Positions 42,956 to 53,200 of a stretch of DNA of 64,000 nucleotides are shown in pieces. The translations under genes and the position numbers were made by a program. The notes beneath the pieces are model-generated. The model did not search any database, was not told the origin of the DNA, and saw only the letters and a list, made by a program, of their open reading frames with translations. Numbering within the stretch: the stretch's first letter is position 1; every line of letters begins with the position of its first letter. This stretch comes from UBA5536 sp964592595 (lineage in GTDB: Bacteria; Bacteroidota; Bacteroidia; Bacteroidales; F082): contig CAZQFH010000012.1 of the NCBI GenBank assembly GCA_964592595.1, positions 23,661-87,660 of the forward strand. The letters run 5' to 3'.

Positions 42956-43684
42956 TTATAGTAAATAACTAACATCAGCAGGACAACTAATTTCTTCCGG
43001 TTCTTTTCCATAACTAAACAATCGCATCGAACGGACACCTTTGAGCATCAACTCATTTCCATTCATTTCGAGCAAGCTTGTTTCCCGCAATCCCACAACT
43101 TTCATTTCCGGATTTATTACCAAAAATTCATTAATACGTTGCTCGCGAGTTTCACCTCCAAGACCTTCAGGGTTTGCATCAAGGTAATGTGGATTGATCT
43201 GGAAAGGAATCAAGTTGAGGCAATTAAAACTTTCCGGCTCAAAAATTGGCATGTCATTAGTTGTACGTAAGGTTGGGCAGGCAACATTCGACCCTGCACT
43301 CCAACCCATATAAGGCATTCCTTGCAAGGCCCTTTCGCGAATGGCATTCATTATTCCAGATTTTTGCATTTGGGCTACCAAATGAAAAGTATTTCCACCT
43401 CCAACAGCCACACAATCAGCTTGTTGTACTGCTTTTATGGGATCAGCCTCATGATGGATGGACGATAGCTCAAAACCGAGCGCATTAAAAACTTTTTTTA
43501 CACGCACTTCATAAGCATTATAGGACGCTTCGAGGCCTTGGTCGGATAAATTTACTCCTGCATAGGGTACAAAAAGCACAGATTTTAGGTTGTGCCTTTT
43601 CATGAAATCACTGATGTAAGCTTGTGGCCATCCAAGATAGGCTTCACCGGCGTTTGTGGAATTGCTGATCAATAAAAGCTTCAT
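42956..43684 (-). CDS. pepE: peptidase E (alpha-aspartyl dipeptidase)
   Basis: 242-aa cytoplasmic S51-family dipeptidase that cleaves N-terminal Asp-Xaa dipeptides. The nucleophile Ser lies in M-G-W-S-A-G-S-N-V-A-C-P-T; the VGGGNTFHLVAQM segment and DANPEGLGGETREQRINEF are also diagnostic. Length is typical (about 230). It stands alone, with a 100-base gap from the large repeat protein gene downstream on the reference strand. Confidence 0.92.
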   Translation of the reverse strand: MKLLLISNSTNAGEAYLGWPQAYISDFMKRHNLKSVLFVPYAGVNLSDQGLEASYNAYEVRVKKVFNALGFELSSIHHEADPIKAVQQADCVAVGGGNTFHLVAQMQKSGIMNAIRERALQGMPYMGWSAGSNVACPTLRTTNDMPIFEPESFNCLNLIPFQINPHYLDANPEGLGGETREQRINEFLVINPEMKVVGLRETSLLEMNGNELMLKGVRSMRLFSYGKEPEEISCPADVSYLL

Positions 43685-43786
43685 AAAATCATTTTTGTTT
43701 TAGTGAGATAGAGTTAGCGAACCAAAAATACACAAAAGCCACGAAACAGACAAAAGTTATAAAGCCATGATAACAGCGTTTCCTGA

Positions 43787-46363
43787 TCAGGAGTTATAGG
43801 TCTTGCGATAGTTCTTGATAAAAGTTTTAAAGGTCTTATTAGCAGGAACATATTGACTTACAAGCTGTGATAAGTCTTTATTTTCAGCATGTTGAGCATC
43901 AAAGGCGGCAAAAAAACGTGCTGCACTTTCCAAAAATGATTCAAATTGTCCTTCGGCAGGTTGCTGATGCACAAAGAGATCGAAATATAAGATTGCGGCT
44001 GTATGATCTTCATTTTTAATGAAATATTCCACCGCCAGTGAAGTTAACACGGGATTTTGCTGTTCTTTCAGGAATGCAAACATATCCTGATGTGGATTTC
44101 CAAGAGCAGATAAATCCATGCTTTTCACCGCTTCATCAAGTTTAAGGTAGTCTGAAATAGCAGCATCAAATCCCTTTGAATACATGGTATTCAGCACTTC
44201 CTGGTAAGCATCCCAATAAATAAATGTTTCCTCAAAACTTTGCTCATATTCCTCCAACCTACTGGTAGCAATACCGCAGCCCCGGTTTTTATCTACCAGC
44301 TCACGAGCCTGCATGGTTAATTGTTTCAAATCGTGAACACGTCCGAATCTTAGCGCGCGACTAGCTTCAAGCATGATCTGATCATATTTAATTTGCTCAT
44401 TCATGCAAATACGCTCTATAATATTATCATCCAAGCGCCTAAATTCATCTCTGATGTCGGGATCATTATTAAGTTGAAAAGATACTGTTGTTTCGCTGGC
44501 TTCATCATAAATCTCCCAGGCTTTATCCAACTCATTTGCCCAAACAGACTGGTTGGCACTTCTTATTCTTTCTATGATAAGCTTTTTTGCCAGATCAACA
44601 TTTTCCCCTTGATTTTCTGATCCTGCAACATCAATCTGATTGGCTTTAGTAAGCGTTTTTAATGCTTCGGATGTTGCACCAGACTGAGCTGCATCAAGCC
44701 CCGTTGCATACAATTCATCACGTTGCATGGCCTTAAGTCCTTGCCTTTGCCTGTCGAGTGCCACCCTATTTAATGCCAAATCAGGCTGACTATTATAATA
44801 GCTTTCCGCCTCTTCTGTTAAAATGTAAGCCTGTTGGATATTTCCCTGCTGAAAATTTTGTGCAATCTGATCAGTAAGTGTATTAAGATATTGTTGACTT
44901 AAAACAGTAATTCGTTGCAGCAAAGCCTCTTGTAAAATCCTATTATCAAATATCCGAGCTGTTTGTAATGCTTTTCGCAAATCTTGAATTGCTGTTAGTG
45001 GCTCTATACTTGCCTTCTGCTCAGCAACTTGTTGATAAGCATCAATTAGTTGTGCCGAGGCAAGTCTGATGTCATCGTCAGGAATTTTTTGAAAAGATTG
45101 CTCGTAAAAGACAAGAGATTTTAAATAATAATTGTCTGCCATTTCACTATTCTTAGCTTCCAAAGCTTTAATATTTACCTTAAAAAAAGCTTCCAAAACA
45201 CCTTTACGTGCATCAGCCAAAAGCTCGTTCAATCGTTGTCGTTCTGCTGGATATTTAAGCGCTAATTCGCTAATATAGATTGAGTTTAAAAGTGAATGTG
45301 CGGTAGCATAATCCTGTTTGACGTATAGCTTATTCGCCTCATACAACAGTTGTTCGACCAATTTTTGCTTCAAGTCAGGAACTGGTTTTTCAACTTCTAT
45401 CCTGTCGAGCATACCCATAAACGGTTCGTCCGCATGCAAAACTGCCAAAAACTGATACCCCTCATGATCCCTAAAATCCACCTTCAACGACTGATTGTAT
45501 GCTTCATTCAACGAGTTGGAATAAGCCACAGCAAATGATGATAAATCAAAGCTCTTATCTTCCCGGATTGATTGCTCCAACAAAGTTTGATAGCGCAACA
45601 TTTTTCTTTGAATTCCATCGTAGTATATGCGCCATTTTGCAATACTATCAGGCTCAAGAACCTGTTCAAAGTTTGGAATACTGGGTGTAATACTAAGAAT
45701 TGCTTTTCTGTTTATATCCCAGGCAATAAACAAAGCAGTGAGATTGTGATCGGGTTCCGGGCTTTTTAATAAATCCTGAAACAAATGAGCAGAAGCATAA
45801 AATCGATTAACTAATTGCACGCGTTTTTCAATTTGGATTTTCTTGCTTTCCGAAAAATCAAATCCACTCACTTCAGTATTAACTATTTTCTGATCAGGCG
45901 CATACAAATCTACATGACTGACTTGAATCCATTCGTTAACATGCTTTGAAAGCTGCTGATCAAAGTTTCGTTTCCACTCATTTCCCGAACTGCTGCGCAG
46001 CACAAAACTACCCTTAATCACATCGGGATAAACGATATCATCCACGTGCATACCGCGATATACAAGCTGCTGTTTGGCAAAAACCTCATCGCTTTTCAAG
46101 CTGATTAAACTGGTGCGATAAGCAGTGCCTTCAAGTTTTAGGTTTCCCTGAAAATACCATGTAGCAGGCTTGAGTGGCTCTCCCTTTTGCTGATCATTTA
46201 TCACACTGTAATAGATCCACTGCTGATTACGTGATACATGGCGTGGTGAATCTGACAAATCAAGCACAAGGGTCTTTTTAATAGGATATAGCTGTTGTGC
46301 ATCCAATTTGAGCAGCAAGGAAAACGAAATCACTAAAAAAGTTATGGTTCGGGGCAATAACAT
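43787..46363 (-). CDS. large exported TPR/helical-repeat protein, unknown function
   Basis: 858 aa from the ATG at 46363, which begins a good signal peptide (MLLPRTITFLVISFSLLLKLDAQQ). The first 250 residues are beta-rich, with strands such as VLRSSSGNEWKRNFDQQL. The rest is almost entirely amphipathic helix with TPR-like spacing, for example LYVKQDYATAHSLLNSIYISELALKYP and NFQQGNIQQAYILTEEAESYYNS. No enzyme motif was recognised. It is probably periplasmic or surface-exposed. Minus-strand TAAATTTG (46370-46377) sits just upstream; if it is a -7 box the leader would be almost absent. A GroES terminator lies immediately upstream, so it is a separate transcript. Confidence 0.7.
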   Translation of the reverse strand: MLLPRTITFLVISFSLLLKLDAQQLYPIKKTLVLDLSDSPRHVSRNQQWIYYSVINDQQKGEPLKPATWYFQGNLKLEGTAYRTSLISLKSDEVFAKQQLVYRGMHVDDIVYPDVIKGSFVLRSSSGNEWKRNFDQQLSKHVNEWIQVSHVDLYAPDQKIVNTEVSGFDFSESKKIQIEKRVQLVNRFYASAHLFQDLLKSPEPDHNLTALFIAWDINRKAILSITPSIPNFEQVLEPDSIAKWRIYYDGIQRKMLRYQTLLEQSIREDKSFDLSSFAVAYSNSLNEAYNQSLKVDFRDHEGYQFLAVLHADEPFMGMLDRIEVEKPVPDLKQKLVEQLLYEANKLYVKQDYATAHSLLNSIYISELALKYPAERQRLNELLADARKGVLEAFFKVNIKALEAKNSEMADNYYLKSLVFYEQSFQKIPDDDIRLASAQLIDAYQQVAEQKASIEPLTAIQDLRKALQTARIFDNRILQEALLQRITVLSQQYLNTLTDQIAQNFQQGNIQQAYILTEEAESYYNSQPDLALNRVALDRQRQGLKAMQRDELYATGLDAAQSGATSEALKTLTKANQIDVAGSENQGENVDLAKKLIIERIRSANQSVWANELDKAWEIYDEASETTVSFQLNNDPDIRDEFRRLDDNIIERICMNEQIKYDQIMLEASRALRFGRVHDLKQLTMQARELVDKNRGCGIATSRLEEYEQSFEETFIYWDAYQEVLNTMYSKGFDAAISDYLKLDEAVKSMDLSALGNPHQDMFAFLKEQQNPVLTSLAVEYFIKNEDHTAAILYFDLFVHQQPAEGQFESFLESAARFFAAFDAQHAENKDLSQLVSQYVPANKTFKTFIKNYRKTYNS

Positions 46364-46421
46364 AGCTTGCAAATTTAGAGAAATTTCAATGCTTAACAGA
46401 ATCGCTTCCAAACGAGAGGCA

Positions 46422-46453
46422 TAAAAAAAGTTGCCGAAATACTTCGGCAACTT
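46422..46453 (-). terminator. terminator of the groES operon
   Basis: An 11-bp perfect stem, AAGTTGCCGAA (46428-46438) with TTCGGCAACTT (46443-46453) and an ATAC loop, is followed on the minus strand by TTTTTTT (46421-46429 region). It lies 27 bases after the groES stop. Confidence 0.85.
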
Positions 46454-46479
46454 GCTTAAAATTCAGGTCAACAAAGATT

Positions 46480-46767
46480 TTAAATTTCTTCTGTTGCAAC
46501 AACTTTGGCTAACAGGTCAGCATAAGGAATCACAAGCAATTGTTTGCCTTCAAATTCCACCTCAGAACCTGAATACTTTTTGAATAATACTACATCGCCA
46601 ATGCTGATCGCCGGATTTTCGATTGAACCAATAGCCAAAACTTTGGCAGTTTGTGGCTTTTCTTTGGCAGTATCAGGAATAATCAAACCCGATGCGGTAC
46701 GCTGCTCGCCTTTATCCTCAGTCATATCAAGGATAACTTGTTCGTTTAAAGGTTGTAACTCTTTCAT
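46480..46767 (-). CDS. GroES-like co-chaperonin (orphan)
   Basis: 95-aa Cpn10/GroES fold. LQPLNEQVILDM begins the barrel; the mobile loop reads EQRTASGLIIPDTAKEKPQ with the hydrophobic GroEL-contact motif GLII; ISIGDVVLFKKYSGSEVEFEGKQLLVIPYADLLAKV ends it. No groEL is adjacent; it instead follows a thioredoxin-glutaredoxin fusion gene by 15 bases and ends in a strong terminator. It therefore looks like a second, specialised GroES rather than the main groESL copy. Confidence 0.85.
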   Translation of the reverse strand: MKELQPLNEQVILDMTEDKGEQRTASGLIIPDTAKEKPQTAKVLAIGSIENPAISIGDVVLFKKYSGSEVEFEGKQLLVIPYADLLAKVVATEEI

Positions 46768-46782
46768 ATTGATATATTTAAA

Positions 46783-47376
46783 TTAGTTATTTGATTGAAT
46801 TCCCAGTAATCTGTTGATTTTCGCTTTGTCAAAACCTATAATAATTTCACCATTGATATCTGTTTGAGGTACGCCTTGTTGTCCACTGCGACGAACCATT
46901 TGCTCAGCAGCACTTTGGTTTTTACTTACATCAATGTCAGTAAAACGAATATTATGTGTTTTAAAGTAAGATTTTAAGGTATTACACCAACTACAACTTG
47001 GTGTTGAGTAAACAGTTACTCGCTTTTGTGGCACTTCTCCTTCCTTAGAAGCAGCATTGAATAAGGATTCTTCGAAAAGAGCAATGTAATAAGCAGGATC
47101 ATTACATCCTTTCACTATGTTTACATACTTATCTCCTTCAAAAACAAGCAGGGATGGTGCACTTTTCACCTGGTATCTTTCATGAATATCACGCACCCGA
47201 TTCACATCGGCTATCAATACATTTACATCATTCAATTTTTCTGTGGCTTGCCTAAGGTTTGCCAAACTACAGTCACTTGATTCATTACCAGCTTTATAAA
47301 GCAACACGTAATTTTTCCTGTCTGGTTTAAAAGCCGCACGCATCACTTCGTGGTTTTCTATGTTTTGTATCGCCAT
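46783..47376 (-). CDS. thioredoxin-like/glutaredoxin fusion protein
   Basis: 197 aa with two thioredoxin folds. Domain 1 (about 1-105) keeps the cis-Pro loop (KSAPSLLVF) but has no CxxC; only Cys36 remains in NESSDCSLAN. Domain 2 (about 115-197) is a glutaredoxin with an intact C128-S-W-C131 in YSTPSCSWCNTL, and GVPQTDINGEIIIGF as its GSH/cis-Pro region. It is probably a cytoplasmic thiol-disulfide exchange protein. It is followed after 15 bases by groES, implying joint expression of redox and folding functions. Confidence 0.85.
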   Translation of the reverse strand: MAIQNIENHEVMRAAFKPDRKNYVLLYKAGNESSDCSLANLRQATEKLNDVNVLIADVNRVRDIHERYQVKSAPSLLVFEGDKYVNIVKGCNDPAYYIALFEESLFNAASKEGEVPQKRVTVYSTPSCSWCNTLKSYFKTHNIRFTDIDVSKNQSAAEQMVRRSGQQGVPQTDINGEIIIGFDKAKINRLLGIQSNN

Positions 47377-47477
47377 GGTTTGATTTTTTAAAAGAAGCGA
47401 TGGATCAATTTATGTGCCATCAGGCAGATTTTGGTGTTTTGGCGTGCCATTTTTACACAGCTGACAGAATTGCAGCA

Positions 47478-47921
47478 TTAGTAAAGCAGCGGAATCAATC
47501 GCCAGCTTGACTGCATGTATTTTTTATAACCTTCAAAATGTTTAACCAAATGTGATTCTTCATAATTCAATTTAAAAATGAGATTCACCAATAGAATCAG
47601 CAATACGATCAGCCGTAAATGACTGTATTGTTCCATTACTAAAGCTCCAACAACCAATAGCTGAGCCAAATACATTGGATGGCGAATCACTGAATATACG
47701 CCATGCGTAACCAGCCGCCCATTTTGTTTTGGCACTGGTGTAACGTTAATATTTGACGGATTCATCTGCCAAATGGCAATTACTCCAAGCAGCAATCCTG
47801 CCAGCTCAATCCCCAAAAATAAAGGATAATCAGCAATCCAAGGCCCGCTAAAAAACAGATAGAACAAACTGGAAAGCTGCACAACTACGAAAAAACGCGC
47901 TAAAAATGGTCCTTCAAACAT
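47478..47921 (-). CDS. isoprenylcysteine carboxyl methyltransferase-like membrane protein
   Basis: About 147 aa from the ATG at 47921; a TTG at 48014 would extend it to 178 aa. It has four hydrophobic segments and the ICMT/phospholipid-methyltransferase signature V-T-H-G-V-Y-S-V-I-R-H-P-M-Y-L-A, with a C-terminal YEESHLVKHFEGYKKYMQ, which is the usual E-E...F...Y..Y ending. It is an S-adenosylmethionine-dependent methyltransferase by family; bacterial substrates are mostly unknown. A 10-bp inverted repeat (GACTCCCGGT, 47937-47946 and 47998-48007) flanks the stretch upstream of the ATG. Confidence 0.78.
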   Translation of the reverse strand: MFEGPFLARFFVVVQLSSLFYLFFSGPWIADYPLFLGIELAGLLLGVIAIWQMNPSNINVTPVPKQNGRLVTHGVYSVIRHPMYLAQLLVVGALVMEQYSHLRLIVLLILLVNLIFKLNYEESHLVKHFEGYKKYMQSSWRLIPLLY

Positions 47922-48167
47922 AAGCAAAATTAAAATGACTCCCGGTTGGCCTGCCTCCTTAAAAACAGACCGTATAATGCAAGTAGTGAGTTTTATTACC
48001 GGGAGTCGGTGCAAAGTTAATTTAATTTTCCTTTAACAAAGATTGTGTGAATTAGTTCTAAACAGTTCTTTATCATTGTAGAAAAAAGTACTGAGGGTTA
48101 CTTACACTTAGGAAATGAGCAAAAACATGCTGATATTTGTTAAATCGTTGTTTGTAAATGATAACTT

Positions 48168-48392
48168 ATGGAACTACACCTTGCAATAAAAAAAGTCCTG
48201 CAACAGCAATCAAAACCGATGACCGTGAAAGAAATCACTGATGCCATAAATGATCAGGGATTGTGCATGCGTCGCAACGGCTCGGCAATATGCGATTTTC
48301 AGGTTCACAGCAGAAGCTACAACAAACAAGAATTATTCACACACAAAGGCAAGATGGTAAGTTTAAAGTCGTCTCGAAAAAATAACCATTGA
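48168..48392 (+). CDS. small HARE-HTH-like winged-helix protein
   Basis: 74 aa consisting of one domain: LAIKKVLQQQSKPMTVKEITDAINDQGL, then SAICDFQVHSRSYNKQELFTHKGKMVSL. This is the pattern of the HARE/HB1-ASXL winged helix-turn-helix found in RNA polymerase delta, restriction enzymes and chromatin proteins, which binds DNA or protein partners. Here it is stand-alone and lacks the acidic tail of delta. The gene stands alone and converges on the metallophosphoesterase gene. Confidence 0.6.
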   Translation: MELHLAIKKVLQQQSKPMTVKEITDAINDQGLCMRRNGSAICDFQVHSRSYNKQELFTHKGKMVSLKSSRKNNH

Positions 48393-48407
48393 TTATCCGG
48401 GTCGTGC

Positions 48408-50018
48408 TTAATCCTTTATCATCACTTCAAATCCCATCTCATCAAAATGCTCACGACCCTGCCTGTCAGTTACACGCACCTTGAAGATATTGGTTCCAAG
48501 TGGCAGTTGGGTATTGCCTCTTACTTTCCATAAATGATAACAATTTGAAGGATTTGAAGGCCGCGCACCTGATCCAGGTTTTAATGTCTCTGTATCTGAG
48601 CGATATCGCAGAGCGGCAATGTAAGGATCTTGCTCGACGACGTAACGCATATTTTTCCATTCTTCTTCATCATTATAGCGATAACTTACCTGACAATTTT
48701 CGCTGCCTTCGAAGAAATTGACATAAAACTCTCCATTGAATCTACTATGCTGTGGAACCAATTTTGGTCCGTAGATGCGCATCTTATGATTCTCAGCCTT
48801 ACCATAAACTTTATAATCGTAGGAGTATTTATTTCCTTCAAAATGCAGCTTCACATATCCTTTTGGTGTGCCATCACGCATCACAGCATCCGGCACACCA
48901 TTTTTGTCAAACTCTCCCGACCACCAATCGCCCGATATCGTACCGATGTTGTAATGATGATGTGCAACAGCTCCATTCCAGTCCTCGCTGGCATCAAAAA
49001 AATGATGCCGCTGCGTATGGGTATGCCCCGACATAGAAAAGGTATATTTACGATCGCTCAAAAGATTAAAAAGCCTTTGTCGCTGCGATTGGATAAATGT
49101 TTCGCCATATTGTTTTTCAAAAAAGAGCGGTATATGCATCAAAAGCACAATTAGTGCGTCCTGTGGGACATATTTCAGATCGTTCTCAACAAATTCAAAT
49201 TGCTGTTCTGTGAGCCCACCGGTATAAAACCGATCATTGTAGTCATATGGATAGTAAATATTATCCAGCACAATAAAATGCACTTTTCCGTGACTAAAAG
49301 CATAGGTTGAAGGGCCAAAATGCTCTTCGAAAGTTTCATCAGAAAGCGCATGTGTGGTGGCATCATAATTCATGTCGTGATTGCCCAAAACATTAAACCA
49401 GGGCAAACCAATTTGGCTTGTAGCATTTGTAAGTGGCTCAAATAAATCCAACCTGTCTCCGACCAAATCGCCCAGTGTAAATCCAAAAGCAAATTGATCA
49501 GCGCCTTTTAATTCTTCAATAAATGACTTAGTATAATAGTCAATCTCTTGAAGCGCATAAGGTTGCGGATCGGAAAATACCAATACACTAAAATCCTCAG
49601 ACACCACCTCCACTGGTATCAACGCAAAATTTATTTCAGCAGGCAAAGCTCCAGTTGGGGCAACGCCGGGGTACTTCATTTCAGGCGACCCTTCAGGTTT
49701 GTGTAAATAATAATATTGTGGAAGGTTCAATTCATTCGTCGGATAGTTGTAAGCAGCCGGTTTGATAACAAAAACTACTGCATCCTGCTTATCAATGTTC
49801 AAAACATATTTGCCCTGCTTATCGGTTAATACAACATCATGGCCATTGGATACCGCAACCGAAGGAATACCTTTTTCGCCCTCATCAAAGCTGTTATTCA
49901 TGTTTTGATCCTCATAAACGCTTCCTTTTGCCGTAATATTTTGAGCAATAATACTTTGGATAGGAAAGACAAAAAGAAGAAGCATAAAAATCATGAACAA
50001 CTTAACTATTTTTTTCAT
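48408..50018 (-). CDS. exported calcineurin-like metallophosphoesterase
   Basis: 536 aa with a signal peptide (MKKIVKLFMIFMLLLFVFPIQSIIAQ). Three parts follow: an N-terminal beta-sandwich (GSVYEDQNMNNSFDEGEKGIPSVAVSNG, to about 130) of the metallophosphatase-N type; a calcineurin-like core with LVFSDPQP, FTLGDLVGDRLD, VLGNHDMNYDA and GHTHTQRHHF; and a C-terminal MetallophosC-like beta domain. All five metal-ligand blocks are recognisable. It probably acts in the periplasm; the substrate is unknown. Confidence 0.88.
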   Translation of the reverse strand: MKKIVKLFMIFMLLLFVFPIQSIIAQNITAKGSVYEDQNMNNSFDEGEKGIPSVAVSNGHDVVLTDKQGKYVLNIDKQDAVVFVIKPAAYNYPTNELNLPQYYYLHKPEGSPEMKYPGVAPTGALPAEINFALIPVEVVSEDFSVLVFSDPQPYALQEIDYYTKSFIEELKGADQFAFGFTLGDLVGDRLDLFEPLTNATSQIGLPWFNVLGNHDMNYDATTHALSDETFEEHFGPSTYAFSHGKVHFIVLDNIYYPYDYNDRFYTGGLTEQQFEFVENDLKYVPQDALIVLLMHIPLFFEKQYGETFIQSQRQRLFNLLSDRKYTFSMSGHTHTQRHHFFDASEDWNGAVAHHHYNIGTISGDWWSGEFDKNGVPDAVMRDGTPKGYVKLHFEGNKYSYDYKVYGKAENHKMRIYGPKLVPQHSRFNGEFYVNFFEGSENCQVSYRYNDEEEWKNMRYVVEQDPYIAALRYRSDTETLKPGSGARPSNPSNCYHLWKVRGNTQLPLGTNIFKVRVTDRQGREHFDEMGFEVMIKD

Positions 50019-50204
50019 TTCGGGATAATTTTGGAGTAAAAGTTAAGTGCCAAAAATACGCGATTAGTATATTCTGAGTCAGAAATCGTCATTAAAACTA
50101 TTTCAAAATTACGTTAAGACTTAGCGCACACATCCATTTTTGAAATGATTCAGGCTGGGTGCTCAATGACAATTAAGATGAATAATTTGAATCACGGAAA
50201 AAAA

Positions 50205-53200
50205 TCACATTGAAGCTTTTATGCAAGCTATTGTTGCACTGTTTTGTGCAGCAATACATTTACTTATTGGGCCATTATAAATAAGTTTTCCACCATCGGA
50301 GCCAGCTTCCGGTCCCAAATCAATCAGCCAGTTGGCAGCTGTAATTACGCGCAAGTTATGTTCCACTACTATAACTGTATGACCTTCATTAACAAGCCGC
50401 TTAAATAATTTCAATAAAAGCTCAACGTCCTTAAAATGCAATCCCGAAGTTGGTTCATCAAAAATGTAAAGGGTTTTTTGTTTAGTTCCTTTCAGTAGTT
50501 CTTTGGCGAGCTTAAGTCGCTGAGATTCTCCACCTGAGAGGGTATTGGTCGTTTGCCCCAACCGAAGATAGCCCAAACCAACATCAGCCAAAACCTTCAA
50601 TTTTTCAACAATTTTTTTTTGATCACCAAAATGAATCATTGCTTCCTGAACCTCCAAATCAAGCACTTCATGTATTGTTTTGTTGTTCCAACGTGGCAAA
50701 AGAACTTTAGGCTTAAAGCGTTTCCCTTCGCATACATCGCAGGTAATGTAAACATCTGAAAGAAAATCCAAACTCACCTTAACCTTACCCTGACCTTTAC
50801 AATGCGGGCAGCTTCCTTCAGTATTATTTAAACTGAAATGCTGTTTTTTAAGCCCTAATGTTTTGCTTTCGTTCAACTGTGCAAATAAATTCCGAATAAG
50901 CTCATGTATTTCTGTGATGCTGGCAATTGTGCTCAAAACTGAACTGGAGATCTTTTCCTGATTAGTAATGACCAGCTGCTGCAAATCAGCAAAATCAATT
51001 GAACTGCAATTAATTGGTTTTCCAGCTTTAAATGAATCTGCAATCACATCAAAAGCCAGCGATGTTTTTCCGCTTCCTGAAACACCACTTATTGCAATCA
51101 GCTGAGATGTTGGTATTTCCAAGTCAAGACTTTGCAAATTATTGGCAACAGCAACTTTTATTCTCAATATCGGTTGAGCATTGTCAATACCGCAGCCAAT
51201 AATGGTCAACTTTTGATTTAGATAAGCAGCAGTAAGTGATTCCTTAGTATGTAGAAAGTTGTTTAAACTTCCTGACGCAACAAGTTTTCCACCATAATGG
51301 CCAGCTCCGGGGCCTAATTCAATAATGTAATCTGCATTACGAATCACATCAGGATCGTGTTCCACAAAAACCATGGTATTGCCAAGTGCTTTAAGCTGAT
51401 CGAGCACCCCGAGTAATTGCCTGGTATCGCGCGGATGAAGTCCAGTTGTAGGTTCGTCAATCACATAGGTAATTCCACAAAGGTCAGCTTCCAATTGACT
51501 GGCCATGCGAACCCTGCGTGATTCTCCTCCGGATAAACTTGCTGCAGGACGATCGGCGGAAAGGTAACTGAGTCCAAGCTGCGATAAAACTTTCAGCTTT
51601 TGCTGGATTTGTGCCTGCAGCTTTAAAACGACAGCTTTGTCGATACCAGCCATTTTTTCGGGAAGCTGTTCAAAAAAAGTCTGCGAAGCCTTTACGTTCA
51701 GAGCAGAAACCTCTGCTATTGAAAGTCCATCAATTTTTACAGCCAATACTTCTGGTTTTAGCCGAGCTCCCTTGCACGCAGGACATTTTTTTTCGCTGAT
51801 AATTCCAGTAAAAGCTTCACCTCTTTTACCAAGCTTTTTGATTTGGTAATCCTCTTCCAGTAAATTTGCAAAACCCTTCCATTTCGTCCTTAGCTGGTGG
51901 CTTCCTTTTCTACCACCTCGATTAAACTGCCAGTCAACTTCAAAAACATCTTCACCGCTGCCATAAAATGCAATACTTACTGCCTTCGCATCCAACTGAT
52001 TAAAAGGAATTTCAAAATCAATCCCTTTTAGCTTTCCAACGGCTTTCAAGGTTTGTACATATTGTCCATCAGATTCACCAAAAAAGCTACCTGGCTTTGT
52101 ACCGTCCAAAGCACCTGCCGTGAGCGCCTTTTCAGGATGCGTAATAAACAGCTGTGGGTCAGCAAAAGTAACTCTTCCAAGTCCGTTACACCATTCACAA
52201 GCGGCCTTAGCATGATTAAAGGAAAACATAGCCGCAGGCATTTCATGAGGTGAATTATCTTTTGTTTTACCTATCCGCGAAAAAAGCAAACGATACGATT
52301 CGTAAATACCAGTCATGGTACCAACTGTTGAACGCTGATCATTGTGAAAGCTGTTTTGCCGGATAGCGATGGCCGGGCTAAAACCACTCCCCTCTTCCAA
52401 TTGGGGTCGGCTAAGCTTGTTCATCATCCTTCTGGCATAAGAAGTATAGCTCTCCGTAAAACGATTGCGGCATGCTGTGTAGAGTGTATCAAAAGCCAAA
52501 GCACTTTTACCGCTGCCTGAAACACCAGTTATCACGGTAGTTTTTCCATGTGGAATACTTACATTCAGTTGCTTAAGGTTGTGCGTAGATACACCTTTTA
52601 GCTGAATAAATGACTCCTTATTGACTGATTTGCGCTTCGACTTAAAATCATCGCTACCTTGTGACATTATCCTACGCAAAGCCTTAGCCGTAAATGAATC
52701 AGGGTGATTAAGCAGTGCTGAAGGTTTACCACTAAAAATAAGTTCTCCCCCATTTTCACCTCCTGCCGGCCCAAGGTCGATAAGTTGATCTGCCTGTAGA
52801 ATGACTGACGGATCATGTTCGATTACGATAACCGTATTCCCTTGATCAACAAGCTCATTCAAGGCATTGAGCAAAGCGGAAACATCAGCTTTGTGCAAAC
52901 CCACTGTTGGTTCGTCGAGCAGATACAAGCCATGACCTTTTGTTGATTTATGCAATTCCGAAGCCAGCTTAACCCGTTGCGCCTCACCTCCGGAAAGCGT
53001 TGTAGAAGGCTGCCCCAGTTTGAGATAGCCAACTTCAAGGCGAATGATCTGATCAATAATTTTTGTTGCAGCAGCAATACCTTCAAAAAAGATTGAAGCT
53101 TCATCAAATGTCATTTCCAAAACTTCAAAAATATTCTTTCCCCTGAATTTTATTTGCAGGGTAGTATCATTAAAACGCTTTCCACCGCAGCTTTCGCAAG

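Noticed and set aside
46363..46377. Leaderless transcription of the large repeat protein from TAAATTTG
   Set aside because: The box is within seven bases of the ATG, there is no -33 element, and such AT-rich 8-mers are expected by chance.
48630..49154. 174-aa plus-strand open frame inside the metallophosphoesterase gene
   Set aside because: It overlaps an intact enzyme with all metal-binding motifs on the minus strand and has no recognisable domain.
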